This document shows, in pieces, positions 53,140-62,760 of a stretch of 64,000 bases of DNA (the first letter of the stretch is position 1; every line of letters starts with the position of its first letter). The notes beneath the pieces were generated by a model. The model did not search any database and had not been told where the DNA came from. It was given only the letters and a program-made list of their open reading frames with translations. The position numbers and the translations under genes were made by a program. Source of the DNA: an uncultured Woeseia sp. (lineage in GTDB: Bacteria > Pseudomonadota > Gammaproteobacteria > Steroidobacterales > Woeseiaceae); NCBI GenBank assembly GCA_913031125.1, contig CAJWFK010000007.1:34094-98093 (forward strand). Reading direction: 5' to 3'.

Positions 53140-54381
53140 TTATTCCAGGTCAAAGGTAAGGCCTGCATTATTTCTCATTCGTTGCAATAGATGGTTTCCC
53201 ATGGCTGCTGCTGGTGTCCAGATACCACCCCTAGTAGCGAGTTTATCCTTGGCAAGACAGATCGCACTTTCTGCGAGCATCTTACTTGTAGATCCATATC
53301 CGGGATCACGGTCACCTTTAATGCGCAATCGTAGAATCTGCCCATCAGTGAGTTTGGCAATCATGAGAAGGTTGAAGTAGCCATTCTCTTGTTCCTCGCT
53401 TGTTGGGCCTTCACCTGGTTTAGGTACCTTTGGCTCAATGATAATTCTGCGAATAGCTGGTATGGCTGCTGCGATGATCGATAATTTCAACCCAACTGAT
53501 ATTGTTATCGCGCTTAGCCAACCCTTTAGTCCCGAACCTGTAATAGTCGCTTCAGCGTACCTAAATTCTTTTCCATATTGATAATTAAGCAAGGCATTGG
53601 TTCTTCTTACTATTCGTGAATTTATTGCGGCCATGAGAAAGGGAGCTGTCCAGACATTAGCTTCTCTGTTATGTATCGCACCGTTTTGGTCTTTACTATC
53701 CGGACCTTGCCGCATGTTGACCGGGTTTAATGTATAGGGATTGGCTAAAATACCTGCTATTGAACGGTCTTCGCGTACTTCATCAATGATATTTAGTATG
53801 CTTGATACGGTGCCTCCACTGGCACCTCCTTTTATTGCCCGAACTAACATTGTTATTGATGCACAAGATTGTGCATGCTGCGCACGTGCATGCTCTGTTA
53901 GATAATAAACCCCAATGTCCGAGGGTATTGAATCGAAACCACAGCTCATAACTATGCGGGCGCCGCTTTTCTTAGCATCATCCTCATGCTTGTCAATCAT
54001 GCGACGTATCCATTGGGATTCTCCCGTTAGATCGCAGTAATCGGTGCCATTTTTAATGCAGGATTCTACTAAGTCGCTTCCATACTTAGCATAAGGACCG
54101 ACAGTACTAAGTATTACCTTGGTACGTGCGGTCATTAGGTCTAGAGTTGCCCGATCGTGACTGTCTGCAATAATTATCTCTGGTAATTTTTCCTGTTTCT
54201 GCTTTTCTATCAGGACTTTTTCGAGTTTTGTCCGGTTACGGCCGCCTATTGCCCATTTGATCATTGCATCTGTAGAATATTTGGTGGCTAAGTATTGGAC
54301 TACTAATTGCCCTGTAAAGCCTGAAGCACCCCAGACAATAATGTCGAATTCCCTATCTTCTTTTATATCGTTTTCTAACAT
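53140..54381 (-). CDS. Saccharopine dehydrogenase-like NADP-binding protein
   Basis: A 413-residue protein beginning with a Rossmann motif IIVWGASGFTGQLVVQYL, then WAIGGRNRTKLEKVL, VGPYAKYG, DYCDLTGESQWIRRMID and VMSCGFDSIPSDIGVYYL. These are signatures of the saccharopine-dehydrogenase-like / trans-acting enoyl reductase group. Members often act on lipids or are of unknown substrate. Hydrophobic helix about 295-325 suggests membrane contact. Confidence 0.88.
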   Translation of the reverse strand: MLENDIKEDREFDIIVWGASGFTGQLVVQYLATKYSTDAMIKWAIGGRNRTKLEKVLIEKQKQEKLPEIIIADSHDRATLDLMTARTKVILSTVGPYAKYGSDLVESCIKNGTDYCDLTGESQWIRRMIDKHEDDAKKSGARIVMSCGFDSIPSDIGVYYLTEHARAQHAQSCASITMLVRAIKGGASGGTVSSILNIIDEVREDRSIAGILANPYTLNPVNMRQGPDSKDQNGAIHNREANVWTAPFLMAAINSRIVRRTNALLNYQYGKEFRYAEATITGSGLKGWLSAITISVGLKLSIIAAAIPAIRRIIIEPKVPKPGEGPTSEEQENGYFNLLMIAKLTDGQILRLRIKGDRDPGYGSTSKMLAESAICLAKDKLATRGGIWTPAAAMGNHLLQRMRNNAGLTFDLE

Positions 54382-54476
54382 AGGGTTAGGGTATGGTTGG
54401 AACGCTCCAATTACAATAGATTGCTAGTGGTACATTGGATACCAGGCGTAGATAATCGTTATGTATAAAATCATAC

Positions 54477-54481
54477 AAGGA
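54477..54481 (+). promoter_or_regulatory. Ribosome binding site supporting a CTG start
   Basis: AAGGA lies 8 bases before in-frame CTG 54490. The in-frame stop TAA at 54466 leaves no ATG, GTG or TTG start upstream of the FAD motif. Confidence 0.6.
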
Positions 54482-54489
54482 TAATTGTT

Positions 54490-55701
54490 CTGGATACCGA
54501 GGTAGTTATTGTTGGTGCTGGATTAGTTGGGTTGGCGACGGCCATGCATCTGCAGAAGATGGATTCGAATTTGTCGATTGTTGTCCTTGAAAAGGACAGT
54601 ACCATTTGTGGCCAGCAGTCCGGACACAACTCTAATGTATTGCATGCAGGGATATATTATGAACCCGGATCCATGAAAGCTAGGTTTTGCGTTGACGGGA
54701 ATAGAGAGTTAGCTGCGCTGTGTGGCGAGTTTGGATTGCCAATTGTCCGCTGTGGAAAAGTCATCGTTGCCAACACAAATCAAGAGATACAACGCTTAGA
54801 AAACTTGTTGAGTCGTGGGACATCCAATGGTGTCCCGGGCCTACGCATTCTTACAAAAACTGAATTAAAGGAAGTTGAGCCTAATGTAAGGGGAGAAAAG
54901 GCGCTTTATGCGCCGCATTCGGCAGTAGTTGATTATCGAAAAATAGCTAACGTGTATGCTGAGATCTTCGAGGGTGGGGGCGGACAATTATTGCTTAATA
55001 CCGAATTCTTATCGGCCTCAGTGGCTGACGATGGTCAAAAAGTAGCTACGAGTGAAGGCTTACTTACAGCTAAATTAGTTATTAATTGCGGGGGTCTTCA
55101 ATCGGATCTTATTGCAAAAAAAATGGGCAGCAAGCCAAATATACAAATTATTCCATTTCGTGGTGAGTACTATGTTTTTCGTCCTGAAAGCCGTAATTTG
55201 GTGAATGGATTGGTCTATCCGGTACCCGATCCATCTCTCCCGTTTCTTGATGTTCACTTGACACCCCAGGTTGACGGTAGTGTTGAAGCTGGACCGAATG
55301 CGGTACTTGCAACGATGCGGGAAGGTTATGCATGGAAAAATTTTTCGGCAAGAGACTTTTGGCAGACGCTTAGTTATCCAGGATTCTGGAATCTGGCAAG
55401 GAAAAATTTGCGTGCTGGTGTATCGGAGATAAATCGATCTTTAAGAAAAAGGATTTTTGTGGAGAGTTTACAGAAACTTGTGCCTGTTATAACGGCGGAT
55501 GATCTCGAACGAGGTGGCGCGGGTGTTCGGGCAATGGCAGTAGACCGCAGAGGAAATTTAGTAGATGACTTTTATATCGAGGAAGAACCCGGAGCGATTC
55601 ATGTTTTAAATGCACCTTCGCCTGCTGCTACATCGTCTTATATGATTGGCAAACATCTTGCCCATAAAGCTGATGCTAATATAAAGAATGCTCGGTTATG
55701 A
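54490..55701 (+). CDS. lhgO: L-2-hydroxyglutarate oxidase / dehydrogenase (FAD)
   Basis: FAD-dependent oxidoreductase of about 403 residues. HNSNVLHAGIYYEPGSMKARFC, FRGEYYVF and the C-terminal GGAGVRAMAVDR are LhgO/L2HGDH signatures; it oxidises L-2-hydroxyglutarate to 2-oxoglutarate, passing electrons to the quinone pool. The essential FAD-binding VIVGAGLVGLATA lies before the first TTG (54532); reading from CTG at 54490 includes it as DTEVVIVGAG and has a good ribosome site. So CTG is the best start visible. Divergent from the saccharopine-like gene. Confidence 0.9.
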   Translation: MDTEVVIVGAGLVGLATAMHLQKMDSNLSIVVLEKDSTICGQQSGHNSNVLHAGIYYEPGSMKARFCVDGNRELAALCGEFGLPIVRCGKVIVANTNQEIQRLENLLSRGTSNGVPGLRILTKTELKEVEPNVRGEKALYAPHSAVVDYRKIANVYAEIFEGGGGQLLLNTEFLSASVADDGQKVATSEGLLTAKLVINCGGLQSDLIAKKMGSKPNIQIIPFRGEYYVFRPESRNLVNGLVYPVPDPSLPFLDVHLTPQVDGSVEAGPNAVLATMREGYAWKNFSARDFWQTLSYPGFWNLARKNLRAGVSEINRSLRKRIFVESLQKLVPVITADDLERGGAGVRAMAVDRRGNLVDDFYIEEEPGAIHVLNAPSPAATSSYMIGKHLAHKADANIKNARL

Positions 55702-55744
55702 ACAATCTTGATACCACATTATCCTCGTGCCAAGGATTTGTCCG

Positions 55745-56287
55745 ATGAGCAATAGAACAATCTTTAACCTCATCGTAAGCCTTATTGCATTGCAGGTTTC
55801 TACCTCTGTTTCAGGAACTGATGTTGCTATGGAGGAGCATGCTATTTTACTCAGTATTGAGGCTATCCATGAAGGATCAGAGTTAGTTGAAAGAGGATAC
55901 CCTATATCTAGCGGGCAACCTGATCCAGTTACTCTCGTACTTTTAAAAGAAGCGGGTTATAAAGCTGTCATTGATATGAGAAGGTTATTGGAAGATCGAG
56001 GCTTTAATGAGCCGGCTCTGGTTGGCGATCTCGGTATGGATTACTACTCATTACCGGTTGATGGTGCGCGGGGCGTGACTTTTGAAAATGCTATTCGACT
56101 TGATCGAATTCTCAAGACTATTGATGGCCCTGTATTTTTGCACTGCAAGAGCGGTAATCGGGTAGGAGCATTGCTGGCATTGCGGGCAAGTATTCATGGT
56201 GCATCCGATGAGGATGCTCTTGTCATAGGAAAGAAGGGTGGGGTAACGAGTCATGAGCACACGGTGAGGCACCGCTTAGCAGAATGA
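55745..56287 (+). CDS. Exported dual-specificity-phosphatase-like protein
   Basis: A 180-residue protein with a signal peptide (FNLIVSLIALQVSTSVSG) and a DSP/DUF442-type phosphatase domain: IRE-like ISSGQPDPVTLVLLKEAGYKAVIDMR, then the active-site loop VFLHCKSGNRVGALLAL (H-C-x4-x-R form). Probably a periplasmic phosphatase-like or sulfur-transfer protein. ATG at 55745 has AAGGA 8 bases upstream; a GTG at 55727 would add six residues. Confidence 0.85.
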   Translation: MSNRTIFNLIVSLIALQVSTSVSGTDVAMEEHAILLSIEAIHEGSELVERGYPISSGQPDPVTLVLLKEAGYKAVIDMRRLLEDRGFNEPALVGDLGMDYYSLPVDGARGVTFENAIRLDRILKTIDGPVFLHCKSGNRVGALLALRASIHGASDEDALVIGKKGGVTSHEHTVRHRLAE

Positions 56288-56326
56288 CTTGCTGCTTAAT
56301 TAAGATCCTTAAAGGGTAACTAGACC

Positions 56327-58009
56327 ATGTCCCTAGGTTTTCTGGCAGCACTTGCCGCGACACCCATAATTGTTGCTGGGACCCTTATCGTTGGTTTTCG
56401 TGTTGCAGCTCGCACAGCGATGCCAGTCACATATGCGGTTACCGCAATAATAGCGATAGTTATTTGGGGGATGCCCGGTATAGCGGTTGTTGCTGCATCT
56501 ATACAGGGGCTTTTCATTACTTTCGACATCCTGATGATTATTTTTGGCGCTATTTTACTGTTGAATACCCTTAAGTATTCAGGGGGCTTAGCAGTTATCA
56601 GGCAGGGATTCTCCCAGATTAGTCCTGACAGACGGGTTCAGGTGATTATTATCTGTTGGCTTTTTGGCAGCTTCATTGAGGGAGCATCCGGATTTGGGAC
56701 GCCCGCAGCAATTATTGCTCCTTTGATGGTTGCGCTGGGGTTCCCGGCTATTTGTGCCGTAATGTTGGGAATGATGGTCCAGAGCACACCGGTAACTTTT
56801 GGAGCCGTCGGTACACCTATTCTGGTTGGTGTAAGGGGCGGATTGGATAGCCCGGAGGTTCTTCAGCAGTTGTCTGCAAGTGGCATAGAAATGACTGAAT
56901 ACTTGCATGTGATAACTTCCAATGTCGTTACGTTGCACGCGATTGCCGGTACATTTATGCCACTCTTTATGTGCGTAATGATGACCCGGTTTTTTGGTAG
57001 CAAAAAATCTTGGTCAGAAGGTTTGGCTATCTTGCCATTCGCTATATTTGGCGGGTTGGCATTTACTGTTCCCTATTATTTGACTGGGGTCCTACTAGGC
57101 CCTGAGTTCCCATCGATTTTGGGCGCATTGGTTGGTATGGGCATCGTTACCTTTTCTGCAAGGAGAGGGTTTTTAATGCCCAAAGCGCATTGGGATTTCC
57201 CTGCCGTGTCTGAATGGCCTTCGAGTTGGTCGGGACGGCTTAGAATTAACCTCGACGATCACACGGATAAGATGTCGCTTGGAAGAGCGTGGTTACCGTA
57301 TTTATTAGTTGCTGTTTTACTCGTGCTCACACGCTTACCGAATCTTCCGTTGGGTTCCGCATTGAAATCGGTCAATGTTGCCTGGGATACAATACTTGGT
57401 ACCAGTATTTCAGCAGTAACAACCCCTTTGTATTTGCCGGCCACGATTTTAGTGGTTGTAGCGACCTTAACAATTCTGCTGCATCGGATGCCATCTGGCC
57501 AGTTTCGAAAGGCTTTCAATGAGTCGTCACGTTTGTTACTCGGTGCGGGGTTCGTACTGATATTCACTGTCCCGATGGTACGCATATATATAAATTCCGG
57601 TACCGGAAGTGATTTGGAAAGTATGCCGATCATCATGGCGCAATGGGTGTCTTTAAATGTCGGTGAGATTTGGCCGATGTTCGCACCAACGATTGGTGCT
57701 TTCGGAGCGTTCATAGCAGGTAGTAATACAGTTAGTAACCTTATGTTTGTGCTATTTCAGTTCGGTGTCGCGCAGAACCTTGGGATTTCGATGGCAATGG
57801 TGGTTGCGCTGCAAGCAGTTGGCGCGGCAGCTGGAAATATGATTGCGATTCATAATGTCGTCGCCGCATCTGCGACGGTAGGACTTCTGGGCCAAGAGGG
57901 AAGGACCTTGAGACGTACCTTGTTGCCAACTCTTTACTACCTCATATTTGTCGGAATAATAGGCTTGATAGCGGTACAATTTTTGGGGGTTCGAGATCCA
58001 TTAATGTAA
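56327..58009 (+). CDS. L-lactate permease (LctP family)
   Basis: Inner-membrane lactate/glycolate:H+ symporter of 560 residues with about fourteen helices. [41 protein letters not shown] and the late [19 protein letters not shown] and [17 protein letters not shown] blocks are diagnostic. It follows the hydroxyglutarate oxidase and phosphatase-like genes and ends in a hairpin terminator; 2-hydroxyacid uptake would suit the oxidase. Confidence 0.92.
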   Translation: MSLGFLAALAATPIIVAGTLIVGFRVAARTAMPVTYAVTAIIAIVIWGMPGIAVVAASIQGLFITFDILMIIFGAILLLNTLKYSGGLAVIRQGFSQISPDRRVQVIIICWLFGSFIEGASGFGTPAAIIAPLMVALGFPAICAVMLGMMVQSTPVTFGAVGTPILVGVRGGLDSPEVLQQLSASGIEMTEYLHVITSNVVTLHAIAGTFMPLFMCVMMTRFFGSKKSWSEGLAILPFAIFGGLAFTVPYYLTGVLLGPEFPSILGALVGMGIVTFSARRGFLMPKAHWDFPAVSEWPSSWSGRLRINLDDHTDKMSLGRAWLPYLLVAVLLVLTRLPNLPLGSALKSVNVAWDTILGTSISAVTTPLYLPATILVVVATLTILLHRMPSGQFRKAFNESSRLLLGAGFVLIFTVPMVRIYINSGTGSDLESMPIIMAQWVSLNVGEIWPMFAPTIGAFGAFIAGSNTVSNLMFVLFQFGVAQNLGISMAMVVALQAVGAAAGNMIAIHNVVAASATVGLLGQEGRTLRRTLLPTLYYLIFVGIIGLIAVQFLGVRDPLM

Positions 58010-58029
58010 TTAAAAAAATCGTTGTTTAT

Positions 58030-58060
58030 AACAAAGGGCCCGTATTTTAGGCCCTTTGTT
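58030..58060. terminator. Bidirectional hairpin between convergent genes
   Basis: AACAAAGGGCC at 58030-58040 and GGCCCTTTGTT at 58050-58060 form a perfect 11-bp stem with a 9-base AT-rich loop between the lactate permease and the convergent exported protein. Only short T-runs follow on either strand, so efficiency is uncertain. Confidence 0.75.
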
Positions 58061-58083
58061 ATCTTGATCGGTAACTAACTAGC

Positions 58084-58785
58084 TTATTCAGCGTATGTTA
58101 CTTCACAGGACATAACCCACCCGTGAACATATTCCCTGATTCCTTGTAAATCAGATAATGCCTCAGTAAACCAAGGCGAGGTTCTTGCATCCATCGCCGC
58201 TCCGAGGCGTCCACCTGTAGGGGCTTGTAGCGAGACCATTACCATTCCGGCCCACTTTCCGGTGTCAGCTATAAAGGCATTAAGCACAGTGTCTTCGAGG
58301 CCATTTTCATTCATTGAGGATTTTAAGTCATTAAGAGCGTTTAGATATCCGCCTATATCGGAAGTTTTCACTAAAATATTCCATGCTGAAAATGAACCTC
58401 CATTATTACTTGCAACGCCTTCAGTCCTGACAACACGCCAAATATCTCTGGTTTTAATAGTGCGCTTGACTGTGATTTTCGCTACTTCAGCCATAATTGC
58501 GTCGCTTTGTGGGTCAGCCGCTGCTAATTTTTGCTGAGAATCAGCCATAAACCATACATATAAATCGCCTTCCTCTTCTGCTCCAGCGATTGGTCGGCAA
58601 ATACCAGCGGTAGAAGCATTAGTAGCATTCGCAATAGCTTTGCTGCTGCCTTTTAGCCAAGCGACGTAGCCTGCGGTATCTTGGGTATTGACGGTTACCA
58701 GATTCATTGCTGGCTCTGCCGAAACCGCGAATGCGGTGAAAACACAAGAAAGCAGAAAAGATTTGATCACAGTTTTGTTATACAT
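58084..58785 (-). CDS. Exported protein of two internally similar halves
   Basis: A 233-residue protein from ATG at 58785, which has AAGGAG 8 bases upstream; an earlier start at 58824 would place 13 residues before the signal peptide. The signal ends at FAVSAEP. The mature protein seems to contain two alpha/beta repeats of about 100 residues (GYVAWLKGSSKAIANATNAS... and GYLNALNDLKSSMNENGLED...), like tandem ferredoxin-like/ABM folds. Function not recognised. Confidence 0.82.
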   Translation of the reverse strand: MYNKTVIKSFLLSCVFTAFAVSAEPAMNLVTVNTQDTAGYVAWLKGSSKAIANATNASTAGICRPIAGAEEEGDLYVWFMADSQQKLAAADPQSDAIMAEVAKITVKRTIKTRDIWRVVRTEGVASNNGGSFSAWNILVKTSDIGGYLNALNDLKSSMNENGLEDTVLNAFIADTGKWAGMVMVSLQAPTGGRLGAAMDARTSPWFTEALSDLQGIREYVHGWVMSCEVTYAE

Positions 58786-58995
58786 TTGGTAGCTCCTTAC
58801 TTTTAGGTGGTTGACGCTTCCCAAAACCGGTCCTGGAAGATTTAAATTACAAATAATCGATGGAGGAGGGGGTTGTTAGCGCCATACAGAATTTTGGTTG
58901 GGCTGAAAATTTTATTAAACCCTGTGCTGTACGACTAATTTATTCTTATCCGTTTGTAGTGAAAGATATTGTTTCACCAACAAGAGTAACCAAAT

Positions 58996-59325
58996 ATGTT
59001 CCATATGTTGAGCTGTTTCAACCTCAAGTCAGGTGTAACGATAAATGATTTTCAAAAGGCGCTAGCTATATTGGATGCGCACTTAAAGGATATCAATATG
59101 CTTTACTCAACCGGCAATATTGGCCGCCGGAAACGTTATCGCATCATGGACACGGATGATGAGCGTAGCCACGAATACTTTTTTGTTATGACATTCTCGG
59201 ATCTTTCGCAGTGTGACCGTTCCATTGAGTATGTTTACAGTGAAGAGGAGCCGGGTTACTCCATTCATCGTGCTGTCTGGACGAAAGTTGATAATCCGAT
59301 TTTTATTTGCTGGGAAGATATTTAG
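58996..59325 (+). CDS. DUF6614-like small protein
   Basis: A 109-residue soluble protein: FNLKSGVTINDFQKALAILDAHLKD, then GRRKRYRIM, EYFFVMTFSDLSQCDRSIEYV and a C-terminal VDNPIFICWEDI. This ferredoxin-like layout matches DUF6614 proteins as I remember them; function unknown. It ends 2 bases before the MetE-like gene, so the two are translated together. The 170 bases upstream hold no supported gene. Confidence 0.78.
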   Translation: MFHMLSCFNLKSGVTINDFQKALAILDAHLKDINMLYSTGNIGRRKRYRIMDTDDERSHEYFFVMTFSDLSQCDRSIEYVYSEEEPGYSIHRAVWTKVDNPIFICWEDI

Positions 59326-59327
59326 TT

Positions 59328-60377
59328 ATGAGTAGCTCAAGAAAACCGATAGGCGTGCACCTTGTTGGTAGTATTCCGGTATCAACAGCAGAAGACGCAT
59401 TTCGATTAGCAGCCACTCATTTGTCTGGGTACCTTAAACGTATGCCGGACGGAGAAGTCGGAGAACGTGATACATGGATTCGGTGGCAATATGCAAAAAT
59501 CGCTAGTAGCCCACAACTGACCCCCTCAGAAAAGAAAAATATTTACGTACCAGTTGCACCGTTTGAGATTGGAAGTAATGTCAAATCGGCGGAACAAATT
59601 ATTTTCCCTAGTCTTGGTTATGCTGATGCGGCGATTGACTCATTCGGGATTTTTGAAGCACTGGTGGAAGAAGGCGTTATTCCAGGATATGTCCGTTTTC
59701 AAGTTGGGTTACCTACACCCCTTTCGGTGGCTTTGTTGTACGTCGCACCGGGTTCTCGGACAATGTTTGAGAAAGCATACGAGAATGCGTTGCAGGATGA
59801 ATTAAAAAAAATGTTGGACGTTATCCCTGTTAAAAAGCTGGCTATTCAGTACGAAACGGTCAGTGAATTCGCACTATTGGAAGGATTATTGGAAAACCAT
59901 TTAGAGGGGGATATAACAGAAAATATAACGGATCGGGTGGCACGACTTGTAGATATAGTGCCTAAATTAGCAGATGTGGGTCTTCATCTTTGCTATGGAG
60001 ATTCACCTAAAGACGGAAAGGGCAAGCACTTCTGTGAGCCGGAGGATACTGGTTATTTGGCAAATGTTGCGGGCAGGATTGTGCAAAAGGCGAATAGAAA
60101 AATTAATTGGATACATCTGCCGGTGCCAAAAGAACGTCATGATGATGCTTATTTTTTGCCGTTAGCAGACTTTGATCTTCCGGATTCGACGGACTTAATG
60201 CTTGGCCTAGTTCATCAAACCGGTGGCACGGATGGAACAAAGAGACGCATAGCAGCAGCTTCACGTGTTCTTAATCGGTATGGTGTGGCGACCGAATGTG
60301 GCTTAGGTCGACGCGACCCCGATTCAATTGCGGATCTTTTGGAGCAGCACACTTTAGTTTGCGAGCCACACAAATAA
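59328..60377 (+). CDS. Second MetE-like (UROD/MetE superfamily) zinc protein
   Basis: A 349-residue TIM-barrel protein related to the C-terminal half of cobalamin-independent methionine synthase. PIGVHLVGSIPV and RMPDGEVGERDTWI open it; predicted zinc ligands are H220 and C222 in GLHLCYGD and C324 in ATECGLGRRDP; QYETVSEF (173-180) takes the place of the catalytic-Asp strand. ATG at 59328 is preferred over 59307, which overlaps the previous gene. The methyl donor and acceptor are unknown. It is not a close copy of the 18201-19334 protein. Confidence 0.85.
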   Translation: MSSSRKPIGVHLVGSIPVSTAEDAFRLAATHLSGYLKRMPDGEVGERDTWIRWQYAKIASSPQLTPSEKKNIYVPVAPFEIGSNVKSAEQIIFPSLGYADAAIDSFGIFEALVEEGVIPGYVRFQVGLPTPLSVALLYVAPGSRTMFEKAYENALQDELKKMLDVIPVKKLAIQYETVSEFALLEGLLENHLEGDITENITDRVARLVDIVPKLADVGLHLCYGDSPKDGKGKHFCEPEDTGYLANVAGRIVQKANRKINWIHLPVPKERHDDAYFLPLADFDLPDSTDLMLGLVHQTGGTDGTKRRIAAASRVLNRYGVATECGLGRRDPDSIADLLEQHTLVCEPHK

Positions 60378-60488
60378 ATGAACGACTTTCGCTATGCTTG
60401 GTTTTCAGCGATGCCCGATATTAGAGTGCAAAATCTAAAGTTATTGTATTCTGAAACTCTGGAATTATAAGCGGGAGGTAATTTAAGA

Positions 60489-61889
60489 ATGGCTATCTCC
60501 ACTTTTGATTTGTTTAAAGTTGGTATCGGGCCTTCTAGTTCTCACACAGTGGGACCTATGAAAGCTGCCCGTCTTTTTGCGCTCAATCTAATTGAATTAG
60601 GGTTAATATCCAAGGTAGCCCGGGTGCAAATTGACCTGTATGGGTCACTCGGACTTACAGGTATAGCTCACGGTAGTCCTAAAGCGATTTTGTTAGGTTT
60701 GGAAGGTGAGACACCGAAGGAAGTTGATGTGCAGGCGATTCCTGGTCGCCTGGGCCATATCCGGAAAAATAGCACCCTGAATCTGGCAGGCCAGAACAAT
60801 ATTGAGTTCAATGAAAGCTGTGATCTGAAGTTACACCGGAGGAAAAGTCTTTCTTTACACTCCAATGGTATGACGTTCGCTGCTTTTGATTCAGAAGGCC
60901 AAATACTGTCAGAAAAGAACTATTTCTCAGTCGGCGGAGGGTTCGTGGTTGATGAATCTGCTACCGAGGATAATTTGGTCATAGAGGAACAATCAGAGTT
61001 ACCTTATCCATTTAAAACAGGCGAGGAGCTATTGGCCCTTTGTGAGCAACACTCTATGCCCATGAGTGAGCTGATGTTAGCAAATGAGATTACCTGGCGA
61101 GCAGAGAAAGAAGTGCACGAGGAGTTACTTGAACTTTGGCATGTAATGCAAGCCTGCGTGCGACGCGGTTGTGAGCAGGAAGGCCAGCTTCCCGGGGGGT
61201 TGAAGGTACAGCGTCGTGCTGCGGCATTACATAAACAGCTTCTTGCGGATCCGCAGGAGAAAACACAAGATCCGATGGTTATATTGGATTGGGTTACCCT
61301 CTATGCATTAGCCGTGAATGAGGAAAATGCTGCGGGTGGCCGAATTGTCACTGCTCCCACTAACGGCGCCGCAGGTATCATCCCAGCCGTCCTGCATTAC
61401 TACTCAGAGTTTTGTCCGGATGCTGATGAGAAAGGTGTCGTAGATTTTCTACTCACTGCTGCGGCGATAGGTATTCTCTACAAGGAGAATGCATCCATCA
61501 GTGGTGCAGAGGTGGGTTGTCAGGGAGAGGTGGGCTCTGCCTGCTCAATGGCCGCAGGTGCATTGACTGCTGTTTTGGGTGGTACGCCTAAACAGGTCGA
61601 GAACGCTGCAGAAATAGGTATGGAGCACAATCTGGGTTTGACCTGCGATCCCATTGGTGGGCTGGTCCAGATTCCTTGTATCGAACGTAATGCTATGGCT
61701 TCGGTAAAGGCTATAAATGCTGCGCGAATGGCGATGCGAGGTGACGGCACTCATTTCGTATCATTAGACAAGGTCATTCGCACCATGCGCGATACTGGTA
61801 GAGATATGAAGGACAGATATAAGGAAACTGCCAGGGGTGGATTGGCACTTAATGTTTTGGAAGTGCCGGTTAATATTACTGAATGTTGA
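60489..61889 (+). CDS. sdaA: L-serine ammonia-lyase (serine deaminase)
   Basis: A 466-residue [4Fe-4S] enzyme converting L-serine to pyruvate and ammonia. [25 protein letters not shown] at the N-terminus, then [40 protein letters not shown] and [20 protein letters not shown] with the cluster cysteines. Single-chain form with both alpha and beta parts. A GGGAGGT ribosome site precedes the ATG. Confidence 0.96.
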   Translation: MAISTFDLFKVGIGPSSSHTVGPMKAARLFALNLIELGLISKVARVQIDLYGSLGLTGIAHGSPKAILLGLEGETPKEVDVQAIPGRLGHIRKNSTLNLAGQNNIEFNESCDLKLHRRKSLSLHSNGMTFAAFDSEGQILSEKNYFSVGGGFVVDESATEDNLVIEEQSELPYPFKTGEELLALCEQHSMPMSELMLANEITWRAEKEVHEELLELWHVMQACVRRGCEQEGQLPGGLKVQRRAAALHKQLLADPQEKTQDPMVILDWVTLYALAVNEENAAGGRIVTAPTNGAAGIIPAVLHYYSEFCPDADEKGVVDFLLTAAAIGILYKENASISGAEVGCQGEVGSACSMAAGALTAVLGGTPKQVENAAEIGMEHNLGLTCDPIGGLVQIPCIERNAMASVKAINAARMAMRGDGTHFVSLDKVIRTMRDTGRDMKDRYKETARGGLALNVLEVPVNITEC

Positions 61890-61992
61890 CCCTCGGTCGA
61901 CGGTCTCGCACCCGGCGAGTCTGCCGCAGAGCCGTGCCTACGGTGCACGTGTCAACTGTACTCATAACCTACTCGCTTTTATATCTATTCAA

Positions 61993-62544
61993 TTAGTCTA
62001 CAAACCCTACGTGTTCTCCCCACTCCAGATAGGACATCAAGGGCTCGTCTTCATCTTCGCCTGCTGCTTCCGCCTCCGGCGAGCACCCGGTGCCTTCAAC
62101 GATTCGATTCATAAAGTTGAACAGCGCACAAACGGTAACGGCATCGTACAGGGCTCGTTCGCTCCACCCCGCATCGTAGACCGCCTTGGCATCGCTCGCA
62201 GTTACCTTGCTAGGCTCGTTCGTCAACTTGGCCGCATATGCGAGCAGTGGTTTCAGTTTTTCGTCAACATTGGCTGTTGGAAGGTCTTTTTGCATGTCGT
62301 CAAACACAGTACTGTCAATGCCGAATGAGCTTGCAATCATGGAATGCGCGCCGTAACAGTAATCACAAGCATTTTTTCCGGACACATGTGCCGCAATCAT
62401 CTCTCGCTCACCTGGGGAAAGGGGAGATTCGCCGCGTAACACAATATCGTGCAGTTCAAGCAACGCCCTCGAACCACGAGGAAACTTTAAAAATACATCC
62501 GACAAATCCGGTGGATTTGGCAAAGAGGGGAACTTTGTTTTCAT
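61993..62544 (-). CDS. AhpD-like / carboxymuconolactone decarboxylase family protein
   Basis: A 183-residue helical protein with peroxidase-type redox motif: EREMIAAHVSGKNACDYCYGAHSMIA, giving C60, C63 and H67. This is the uncharacterised peroxidase-related branch of the CMD/AhpD superfamily, which reduces peroxides through the CxxC pair. Between it and sdaA (about 100 bases) I see nothing. Confidence 0.9.
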   Translation of the reverse strand: MKTKFPSLPNPPDLSDVFLKFPRGSRALLELHDIVLRGESPLSPGEREMIAAHVSGKNACDYCYGAHSMIASSFGIDSTVFDDMQKDLPTANVDEKLKPLLAYAAKLTNEPSKVTASDAKAVYDAGWSERALYDAVTVCALFNFMNRIVEGTGCSPEAEAAGEDEDEPLMSYLEWGEHVGFVD

Positions 62545-62760
62545 AATTACTTCAATTTTGTTGAAAATTACTATTCGAATGACATCGCTGGACTGCTTTT
62601 TCTTCCGGCTGTACTCGAAGTTATTATCGGAGAAGTGTCTGGTTTACGCAATGTAAGCGGGTAGGGCTTTTGGGATAACTGGTATAAAGACTTAGAGTGA
62701 TTTTATTTTTTCTCTGACTTAACCTATATTTTGGAGTTCAAACCAAGAGGAATCACAATA

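Noticed and set aside
58860..59048. Small open frame upstream of the DUF6614-like gene
   Set aside because: It overlaps the DUF6614 start in another frame, and its sequence shows no recognisable features.
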